NCBI GenBank assembly: GCA_017431005.1
Contig: JAFRLY010000006.1
Coordinates: 1 to 64,000, forward strand
Length of the DNA stretch: 64,000 bases
Direction of reading: 5' to 3'
From: Clostridia bacterium
GTDB taxonomy: Bacteria; Bacillota; Clostridia; Christensenellales; Aristaeellaceae
Below are positions 57,773 through 64,000 of this stretch, piece after piece (within the stretch, counting starts at the first letter, position 1; each line of letters starts with the position of its first letter). The notes beneath the pieces are model-generated. The model saw nothing but the letters and a program-made list of their open reading frames with translations, had not been told where the DNA came from and did no database searches. The position numbers and the translations under genes are program-made.

Positions 57773-60100
57773 TTATGTCAGAGACTCCCGCAGATACCGG
57801 ATCAGCGGGCTGTCGTTCATGGAGCATTTCACGGCAGGAATGACCGGGGTGAGGGTAAAGGGCTCCCAGGAAACGTTCACCAGACGGGTTTCGGCAAAGG
57901 CCTGCAGCGCGATCAGGATCTGCTGCCAGCTGAGGCCGACTGCCCCGGCAAGCTCCTCCGCGCTGCCGAAGGCCCGGCTCCGGACGGCCCGGTAGACCTC
58001 CCGCAGTTGGTCATCTGTCAGACGCACGGTTTTCAGCGCTTCCGCCGGACCGGGGACGCCCTTCAGCACGGTGATCTCCGCATGGGGGCAGAGACTGCGA
58101 AGCAGCTCCGCTTCCCCAGGCAGCGGTTCGCCGTCCGCCAGGAGGATGCGCCGCCACTGATCCTTCAGCGCTTCCGGCCGCCAGGCCAGCAGGACGCAGG
58201 AGAAGCCTCTGGGATCCTCCGTTTCGCCGATGCAGAGATCGGCGCCGCTTTCCCGGGACCATTCCGCGGCGGTACGGCCGCTGCGCGTCAGGGCGAGCAC
58301 ACCGAAGGGCTGCCGGAGGGCGGTCAGGGCCGCGGTCCGGGTCACTGCCGGCAGAGGCGTAATGGAATCCTTTTTCGCCGTCAGAGCAGGGATTTCCTGC
58401 AAAAGAGAGCGAAAACAGACCTGTTCAGGGGGCAGAATCCGGCCTCCGGCGGCGGGCCGCAGAGCCTGCACCCGGAGCTGCACGGAAACCCGGCCGAGAT
58501 ACTCGTTCCGGGCGGGGGTGTACAGCGCGTCCGCCCTGTTATAGCCCTTGTCCGCCTCATCGCCCATGAAGAAGGCGATACCGTTCAGCAGGGTGTTCCC
58601 GCCGTCAAGCAGGGAGAGCTTCAGATGGGTCCGGTCCGCGCCGACGCGGCGCTTTTCCTGAATACAGGCGTCCGAAACCAGGAAGACCGGAGCGGGATTG
58701 CCGCAGCCCGTAGGCTCCAGGGCATCCAGCAGATCCAGACTGTCCAGGGTCAGCTCCCGGAAGGGGACGGACAGATCGTATTCCAGCGAGGGGAGAAAAA
58801 CCGCGTCGTCAGTTTCCTGGCGGATGACCAGGTTCAGCCGACGGCGGAGCTCCGGAATCAAGGGAACCGGAATCGTCAGGCCGGCGGCTTGCTCATGGCC
58901 GCCGAAGCGGACAAAGAGGTCGCTGCAGCGGCTCAGCATCTGATAGATATTGACACCGGGAATGGAACGGCAGCTGCCCACCGCGTTCTCGCCCTGCAGG
59001 CTGAGCACAATGACGGGAAAATGGTACCGCTCGCAGAGCTTGCCTGCCACGAGCCCGATCAGGCCGCTGTTCCAGCCCTCTCCCGTGACGATGATAATCC
59101 GGTCCTCCCGGAAATCGGTTTCCTTCTCCGCCTGCTTCCGGGCCAGGGCCAGGATCTCCTGTTCAGCCTGCTGCCGGAGGCTGTTGTTCTCCTCCAGATG
59201 CTGCGCGATGGCCAGGGCGTAAACCGGATCAACGGTGGTCAGCAGCTCCACCCCCTGCATCGCGTCCTCCAGACGCCCGGCGGCATTGAGCCGGGGCCCC
59301 AGCCTGAAGGCCAGGTGCTCCGACCGCAGCGGCGGCGTAATGCCGGCGGTGCTGATCAGGGCCCGGAGCCCCGGACGGGGGGAATCGACCATGCGGAGCA
59401 TGCCCTCCCGGACAATGATCCGGTTTTCATCCACCAGGGGAACGACGTCCGCCACGGTGGCCAGGGCGGCCAGATCCAGGCGCTTCTCCACGCCTTCCAT
59501 ACCCTGCAGCGCCTGGCATACCTTCAGGGCGACGCCCGCGCCGCACAGGCGGCGGAAGGGATAGTTTCCCAGCAGGGGATCCATCACCGCGTCGGCCGGC
59601 GGAAGCGTTTCGGGAGGCTCGTGGTGATCCGTGATGATCACGTCAAGGCCCAGGGTTTTGGCCAGGGCCACTTCCTTTGCGTTCGTGATGCCGCAGTCCA
59701 CCGTGATCAGCAGACTGAAGGATTTCGCGGCCGCCCGGACAAGATCCTCATGCAGACCGTAGCCTTCGCTGTGGCGCAGGGGAATCCGGACCTCCGCGTC
59801 CCCGCCCAGATCCCGCAGGGTTTCCGCCATGATGGAGGAGGCGCAGACTCCGTCCACGTCATAATCCCCGTAGACGAGAATCCGCCGGTGCTCATCCAGG
59901 GCTTTCCGGATCAGGCTGACGGCCTTGTCCATATCCTGCAGGGCGAAGGGATCGTGGAAATCCTTCAGGGAGGGGTGCAGAAAACGCTGCGCCTTCTCCT
60001 CCGTATCCATCCCCCGGGCGCGCAGCAGCGCGGACATCCATCCGGGCAGGGCGCCCAGGGGTGTGCGGTCTTCACTGCAGCGCTGAACAAAAGAAAGCAT
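57773..60100 (-). CDS. recJ: Single-stranded-DNA-specific exonuclease RecJ
   Basis: The 775-residue 5'-3' exonuclease acts in mismatch and recombination repair. The metal-binding motifs are VYGDYDVDG (Asp 79, 81, 83), TVDCGITN (about 133-140) and IITDHHEPPE (DHH at 158-160). The DHHA1 domain with GWNSGLIGLVAGKL and RFGGHEQAAGLTI follows. The OB-fold and a C-terminal extension (about 560-775) are longer than in E. coli RecJ, as is common in Firmicutes. It is preceded by secF after 75 bp with a hairpin and is followed by relA. Confidence 0.95.
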   Translation of the reverse strand: MLSFVQRCSEDRTPLGALPGWMSALLRARGMDTEEKAQRFLHPSLKDFHDPFALQDMDKAVSLIRKALDEHRRILVYGDYDVDGVCASSIMAETLRDLGGDAEVRIPLRHSEGYGLHEDLVRAAAKSFSLLITVDCGITNAKEVALAKTLGLDVIITDHHEPPETLPPADAVMDPLLGNYPFRRLCGAGVALKVCQALQGMEGVEKRLDLAALATVADVVPLVDENRIIVREGMLRMVDSPRPGLRALISTAGITPPLRSEHLAFRLGPRLNAAGRLEDAMQGVELLTTVDPVYALAIAQHLEENNSLRQQAEQEILALARKQAEKETDFREDRIIIVTGEGWNSGLIGLVAGKLCERYHFPVIVLSLQGENAVGSCRSIPGVNIYQMLSRCSDLFVRFGGHEQAAGLTIPVPLIPELRRRLNLVIRQETDDAVFLPSLEYDLSVPFRELTLDSLDLLDALEPTGCGNPAPVFLVSDACIQEKRRVGADRTHLKLSLLDGGNTLLNGIAFFMGDEADKGYNRADALYTPARNEYLGRVSVQLRVQALRPAAGGRILPPEQVCFRSLLQEIPALTAKKDSITPLPAVTRTAALTALRQPFGVLALTRSGRTAAEWSRESGADLCIGETEDPRGFSCVLLAWRPEALKDQWRRILLADGEPLPGEAELLRSLCPHAEITVLKGVPGPAEALKTVRLTDDQLREVYRAVRSRAFGSAEELAGAVGLSWQQILIALQAFAETRLVNVSWEPFTLTPVIPAVKCSMNDSPLIRYLRESLT

Positions 60101-60133
60101 AGATCCTCCAGTATAGTCCGGATAAATAGGGAA

Positions 60134-60160
60134 GGAGGGACTGCGTCACGCAGCCCCTCC
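60134..60160 (-). terminator. Hairpin between secF and recJ
   Basis: GGAGGGaCTGCG and CGCAGcCCCTCC form a long stem (one A/C mismatch) with a three-base loop in the 75-bp gap. The minus transcript has no clear U-tract after it, so it may reduce read-through into recJ but not stop it. Confidence 0.45.
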
Positions 60161-60175
60161 TCGTAAAAACCTGCA

Positions 60176-61069
60176 TCAGGCCCTGGCTTTGCGCGCCTGG
60201 CGCTTTTCCTCCAGGGCAGCCCAGATATAGGGATTGATCAGGTTGGCGCTGTAAACGCCGCTCAGGATACCGACGATGATCGGGAGGGCGAACTCGCGGA
60301 TGCTGGGAACGCCCAGAATGCACAGGGCAACGATGGTGATCAGCGTGGTCAGGGTGGTCAGCACGGTGCGGCCCAGGCTTTCCTTCACGGAGAGGTTCGC
60401 GACCTCTTCCTTGGCGGTGGTGGGCAGCTTCTTTGCGTTTTCACGGATCCGGTCGAAGATCACGATGGTGTTGTTGATGGAATAACCCACGATGGTCAGC
60501 GCCGCGGCGATGAAGGAAGAGTTCATCTGGATCACAGCCCGGAAGATGACCATGAAGCTCAGCATGATCAGCACGTCATGGATCAGACCGAACACGGCGG
60601 AAAGACCGCTGTTCAGGTCGAACCGGATCGCGATATAGATCAGCATCAGCACGGCCGCGATCAGCACGGACAGCACCGCGTTCTTGACCAGCGTGGCGCC
60701 GGCCACGGGGCCGACATAGTTCACGTCGCCGACAACCTCGGCGTCCGGATACTTTTCCCTGATGCCTGTCTCAAAGGCGGCCTGAATGTTCTGAATGTCG
60801 TCCTGGGCCACATCCTTGATGCGGATGTTGGCCTCGTTGTCGCCGGAGCCCTGCACCGTAACGGTGTAGGACTGAATGTTCATGCCGTCCAGAACGGCTT
60901 CCACGTCGCCCTTGGCGATGGCCTGCTTCAGGTCATACTGCATGGAAAGGCCGCCCTCGAAGTCGATACCCAGGTTTACGCCGTGGCCGAAGATGGTCAG
61001 GACCAGTGCCACACAGATAATCGCGGCGGAAATGATCAGGCAGACTTTGGAATGATTCTTGATCGTCAT
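60176..61069 (-). CDS. secF: Protein translocase subunit SecF
   Basis: The 297-residue RND-fold membrane protein works with SecD to use the proton or sodium gradient to aid protein export. It shows the GHGVNLGIDFEGGLSMQYD periplasmic-start motif, an extracytoplasmic domain (about 40-130), then helices with AALTIVGYSINNTIVIFDRIREN, a SecF hallmark, and the C-terminal GILSGVYSANLINPYIW. It starts on the final base of the secD stop codon (TAATG), so the two are co-translated. Confidence 0.96.
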   Translation of the reverse strand: MTIKNHSKVCLIISAAIICVALVLTIFGHGVNLGIDFEGGLSMQYDLKQAIAKGDVEAVLDGMNIQSYTVTVQGSGDNEANIRIKDVAQDDIQNIQAAFETGIREKYPDAEVVGDVNYVGPVAGATLVKNAVLSVLIAAVLMLIYIAIRFDLNSGLSAVFGLIHDVLIMLSFMVIFRAVIQMNSSFIAAALTIVGYSINNTIVIFDRIRENAKKLPTTAKEEVANLSVKESLGRTVLTTLTTLITIVALCILGVPSIREFALPIIVGILSGVYSANLINPYIWAALEEKRQARKARA

Positions 61070-62385
61070 TACGCCTCAACCTCCTTTCCAGCTGCCGCTT
61101 TGGTGTACAGCGAAACGCTGGTGGCGCCGGCATTCACAAAGCGGTTCATCAGGAAGCGGGTGATCAGGATGGCGCTGAGCATGGAAACCACAACGCCCAG
61201 CAGCAGGGTCTTGGCGAAGCCCTGGATGGAACCGGTGCCGAAGATCAGCAGCACGATGGCGGCGATCAGGGTGGTCACGTTGGCATCCAGTACGGCGCTC
61301 ATGGCGTTCTTGAAGCCCGCGCGGACGGAGGCCTTTACGGAGCGGCCCTTGCGGGTTTCCTCATTGAAGCGCTCGAAGATGATGACGTTAGCGTCCACGG
61401 CCATACCGATGCCCAGCACCACGCCGGCAAGACCCGGCAGGGTCAGCTGGATGTGGAAAACGGCAATGAACATGAACAGGAGAATGATGTACAGCGTCAG
61501 GGCCCAGGAAGCCACCACGCCGTTCAGACGGTAGCGGAGGATCAGCAGGACCATGATCAGCAGGATGCCGATGATGGCGGCGCGCACGGAGGAGGAAACC
61601 GCGTCCTGACCCAGGGTGGCGGAAACCTTGTCAACCTTCTGCTGTGTCAGCTCCAGCGGCAGGGCGCCGGACTGTATCTTGGCAGCGATGGTGGAAGCGC
61701 GCTCGGCGGAGCCCAGACCGTTGATCACACCGGAGCCGTTGGTGATGGCGGACTGGACCGTCGGGGCGATCAGCAGCTCGTCATCCAGATAGATGGACAG
61801 CGTCTTGCCGATGGAGGCAGCGGTCATGTCGCCGAAGATTTTGGAACCCTCGTCCGTCAGGGTGAAGGCAATCTGATGATCGCCGTCGGCATAGTAGTAG
61901 CTGGCGGTCTTGACCAGGTCGCCGGTCATGAAGACCTCGCCGCTGGGATCCTTGAACTCCAGCTTGGCGGCGGCGCCGATCAGGTCCAGCACGGTATCAT
62001 CCTGCACGTCCGGAATTTCAACGCGGATTCCGTCGGTGCCGATGCGCTGCACGTTGACTTCGTTGAAGCCCTTGTCGCTCAGGCGCTCGGTGATGATGCT
62101 CATGGTGCCGTTCATCAGCTCGTCAAAGCTGGCTTCGGAGCCAGCGGGCGCCTTGGCGGAATATTCCACATACATACCGCCCCGCAGGTCCAGGCCGAGA
62201 GACAGGGACGCGGGCCAGTTGTCAGCATTCGTAGTAGGCAGCCAGGGGAGCACCTTGTACAGGCCCCGGGGCGGCAGGCTCAGGCCGGTGACGCCGATCA
62301 CGCCCAGCGCGATCGTGATCACAAGCACGATGCACAGCGCGACAATGGAACCGGTTTTGCTGCCGCGCTTTCCTTTGGATTTCAT
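61069..62385 (-). CDS. secD: Protein translocase subunit SecD
   Basis: The 438-residue partner of SecF has the first helix (about 10-32), the LGLDLRGGMYVEY motif (about 64-76) at the start of a large extracytoplasmic domain, and the ALAGVVLGIGMAVDANVIIFERFNEE helix characteristic of SecD. Five further helices end the protein. Length is short for SecD, but typical of Firmicutes that encode SecD and SecF separately. AAGGAGGAAAC precedes the ATG, and a strong promoter lies 39 bp upstream. It heads the secDF-recJ-relA-dtd unit. Confidence 0.96.
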   Translation of the reverse strand: MKSKGKRGSKTGSIVALCIVLVITIALGVIGVTGLSLPPRGLYKVLPWLPTTNADNWPASLSLGLDLRGGMYVEYSAKAPAGSEASFDELMNGTMSIITERLSDKGFNEVNVQRIGTDGIRVEIPDVQDDTVLDLIGAAAKLEFKDPSGEVFMTGDLVKTASYYYADGDHQIAFTLTDEGSKIFGDMTAASIGKTLSIYLDDELLIAPTVQSAITNGSGVINGLGSAERASTIAAKIQSGALPLELTQQKVDKVSATLGQDAVSSSVRAAIIGILLIMVLLILRYRLNGVVASWALTLYIILLFMFIAVFHIQLTLPGLAGVVLGIGMAVDANVIIFERFNEETRKGRSVKASVRAGFKNAMSAVLDANVTTLIAAIVLLIFGTGSIQGFAKTLLLGVVVSMLSAILITRFLMNRFVNAGATSVSLYTKAAAGKEVEA

Positions 62386-62423
62386 GTCGATCGTTTCCTC
62401 CTTCTTGAAACACAGATGAAAGG

Positions 62424-62452
62424 ATTATATTCTTTTGTGCTTCTTTCGTCAA
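62424..62452 (-). promoter_or_regulatory. Promoter of the secD operon
   Basis: TTGACG and a perfect TATAAT are 17 bp apart on the minus strand, about 40 bp before the secD start. Confidence 0.8.
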
Positions 62453-62473
62453 GAAATTTACAGCCATAAATCA

Positions 62474-62500
62474 GCCGCCGCCGCAAAGAGCGGCGGCGGC
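62474..62500 (-). terminator. Hairpin after ppk1
   Basis: GCCGCCGCCGC and GCGGCGGCGGC form a perfect 11-bp stem with a five-base loop, 22 bp after the ppk stop. The minus transcript continues TGATTTAT without a proper U-run. Confidence 0.55.
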
Positions 62501-62521
62501 TTCATATAAAGCACTGCCGTG

Positions 62522-64000
62522 TCACCCGAACAGCCGGGCCAGCAGGCCCCGGAGCCCTTTCTTCGGCGCGGGTGCCGCGGCCGGGGTTCCGGCTGTCTTC
62601 TTCCCGTCAGTCTCCTCCTGACGGTTCACGCGGTAAGCGCTGAAGATGCGGTACAGCGCTTCCTGGGAGGAAGTGCCGGAGCCGTCCTCCCGGCGGGTAT
62701 AGGTGCCGTCGGAATGCATCAGCCAGCCCTTTTCCCGGTCGTTCCGGAGCGCGTCCAGAATCGTGTTGAGCTGCTCCCGGGTATCCGGGGTGACCGCCTC
62801 GATCAGCGCCTCCACGCGCTGCTCCAGATTCCGGTTCAGCAGGTCGCCGGAGCCGATGAACAGGCGCTGATCCGCTCCGTCGCCGAAGCTGTAGATCCGG
62901 GAATGCTCCAGCCAGCGCCCGACGACGCTGACGATCGTGATGTTCTCCGTCATGCCGGGCACGCCGGGGCGCAGGGCGCAGATGCCGCGGACAAACAGCT
63001 CCACCTTCACGCCGGCCTGGGAGCACTGAACCAGCTTTTCCATGACGTCAATATTATTGATGGCGTTGATCTTGATGGCGACATGCCCGTTCTCCCCCTT
63101 GGCCAGCTCCCGGTCCAGCAGCTCCAGAACCCGGGGCTTGAAGGTGAGCGGCGCGACCCACAGTTCCCTGGTTTCCGGCGGGATTTCCCCGGCGGCGAGG
63201 GCCTCAAAGACCGCCTCGGCGTCCCGGCCCACCTGCTCCCGGGCGGTGATCAGGGAAAGGTCGGTGTACTGCTCGCCGGTCACCTCGTTATAGTTGCCGG
63301 TGCCGACCTGGGTGATATAGCTCAGGCTGCTGCCCTGGCGGCGGGTGATGACGCAGAGCTTGCTGTGCACCTTGCGCTCCGGCAGGCCGTAGATGACGCG
63401 GCAGCCCGCGTCCTCCAGCAGCTCGGAGTAGTCGATGTTGTTCTGTTCGTCAAAGCGGGCCCGCAGCTCCAGCAGGCACAGCACGCCCTTGCCGCGGTCG
63501 GCCGCGTAGGCCAGGGCGGCGGCAATCTTGCTGCTGGAGGACATGCGGTACAGGGTGATCTTGATCGAAACGACGTCCGGATTGTCGGCTGCCTCGTAAA
63601 TCAGGTCGACAAAGGAGGTCATGCTCTGGAAGGGGAAGCTCATCAGCAGGTCGTGCTTCTCAATATAATCGAAGTATTCGCCCTTTTTCAGACCGATATC
63701 CCGGGAGGACCTGCGCTCCGGATACCGGAAGCCGGCGGGCCCGCCGATGCTGGAGCGGAAGGACAGATCGAAGGGAATGGTCTGCGGGAAGACCCGGTTC
63801 TCCGGGATGCGGAGCTTCCGGACCAGCACGGCCAGGGAGGCTTCCGTCAGCTTGCCGCAGACGCGCACCCGCACAGGCATCTCCCGCTTCCGCTTGGACA
63901 GCATGCCGGCAACCTTGTCGGGCAGGCTGTCGTCAGCGCGTTCCTCCATTTCCGACAGGAAGACGTCCGCGTTCCGGGTGACCGCCACGATGGCGGACTG
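62522..64000 (-). CDS. ppk: Polyphosphate kinase PPK1, 3' part (runs off the window)
   Basis: The visible C-terminal 492 residues or so belong to PPK1, which makes polyphosphate from ATP. The reading frame is open to the window edge, and the first residues (about AIVAVTRNADVFLSEME) match the core region, so the N-terminal part lies beyond 64000. Phospholipase-D-like folds are shown by EERKVHSKLCVITRR (reads PERKVHSKLC, with the autophosphorylated His-type motif) and HSRIYSFGDGADQRLFIGSGDLLNRNLEQRVEAL with its second His. After the folds there is a C-terminal tail rich in Ala, Pro and Lys (about 455-488) that is not usual. The complete length cannot be judged. Confidence 0.93.
   Translation of the reverse strand, partial: QSAIVAVTRNADVFLSEMEERADDSLPDKVAGMLSKRKREMPVRVRVCGKLTEASLAVLVRKLRIPENRVFPQTIPFDLSFRSSIGGPAGFRYPERRSSRDIGLKKGEYFDYIEKHDLLMSFPFQSMTSFVDLIYEAADNPDVVSIKITLYRMSSSSKIAAALAYAADRGKGVLCLLELRARFDEQNNIDYSELLEDAGCRVIYGLPERKVHSKLCVITRRQGSSLSYITQVGTGNYNEVTGEQYTDLSLITAREQVGRDAEAVFEALAAGEIPPETRELWVAPLTFKPRVLELLDRELAKGENGHVAIKINAINNIDVMEKLVQCSQAGVKVELFVRGICALRPGVPGMTENITIVSVVGRWLEHSRIYSFGDGADQRLFIGSGDLLNRNLEQRVEALIEAVTPDTREQLNTILDALRNDREKGWLMHSDGTYTRREDGSGTSSQEALYRIFSAYRVNRQEETDGKKTAGTPAAAPAPKKGLRGLLARLFG

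Noticed and set aside
57746-60166. An 806-codon frame opposite recJ
   Set aside because: recJ has all catalytic motifs; the antisense frame is rich in Gly, Gln and Arg and has no motif.
62522-64000. The ppk gene considered as a truncated pseudogene
   Set aside because: The frame stays open to the window edge and the sequence at the edge matches the PPK core, so it is simply cut by the window.

Overview
The window looks like chromosomal DNA of a GC-rich Bacillota (Clostridia-type) bacterium, probably a gut or rumen plant-fibre degrader. The support is a tryptophan T-box leader, sigma-A type promoters with near-consensus -35/-10 boxes, strong AGGAGG ribosome-binding sites, a butyrate kinase, the secD-secF-recJ-relA-dtd block typical of Firmicutes, and three transporters of the LplA/LplB/LplC type. 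A Christensenellales/Aristaeella-like relative is possible, but that is inference. No rRNA, tRNA, CRISPR array, phage or IS element was recognised. Because GC is high, many long antisense reading frames exist; they were judged shadows.

Layout. 0-3.4 kb: T-box-controlled trpB2 and a two-gene cassette of HAD-like proteins, one fused to a ParB-like domain. 3.4-6.2 kb: a DUF554 membrane protein, a GH51 arabinofuranosidase and a 48-codon gene. 6.2-14.4 kb: sugar locus 1, with LplB, LplC and a binding protein followed by two Gfo/Idh/MocA oxidoreductases, divergent from an AraC regulator and an overlapping alpha/beta hydrolase. 14.5-21.3 kb: locus 2, with binding protein, LplB, LplC and a 732-residue putative glycosidase of unrecognised family, divergent from a second AraC regulator. 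21.4-27.2 kb: M48 and M19 peptidases, RecD2 helicase and butyrate kinase. 27.2-35.3 kb: an eight-gene minus-strand operon that reads as rhamnogalacturonan/pectin-oligosaccharide uptake and processing (GH105, LplB, LplC, binding protein, CE4 deacetylase, PL22-like lyase, two SGNH acetylesterases). 35.4-45.5 kb: an asymmetric ABC exporter, a tandem-domain PPK2 phosphotransferase, a DUF5107-TPR protein, L-rhamnose mutarotase and a diacylglycerol-kinase-like protein. 45.5-52.4 kb: a GltS-like symporter, a PlsC/zinc-ribbon acyltransferase, a 32-codon gene, aconitase and a secreted peptidoglycan-binding protein with 24-bp tandem repeats. 52.5-55.1 kb: a metal-efflux operon (HMA protein, P1B ATPase, ArsR regulator) with a promoter-proximal palindromic operator. 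55.1-64 kb: dtd, relA, recJ, secF, secD and the 3' part of ppk1.

How the genes fit together: the carbohydrate genes form at least three self-contained uptake units. None has its own ATPase, so a shared MsmK-like ATPase elsewhere is expected. The GH105, PL22-like, acetylesterase and rhamnose-mutarotase genes point to rhamnogalacturonan I, and the GH51 enzyme could remove its arabinan side chains. All three solute-binding proteins have signal peptides without a lipobox cysteine, which is unusual for a monoderm. Starts were moved downstream of the longest reading frame wherever a clear ribosome-binding site supported an internal ATG, TTG or GTG; these choices are stated gene by gene.
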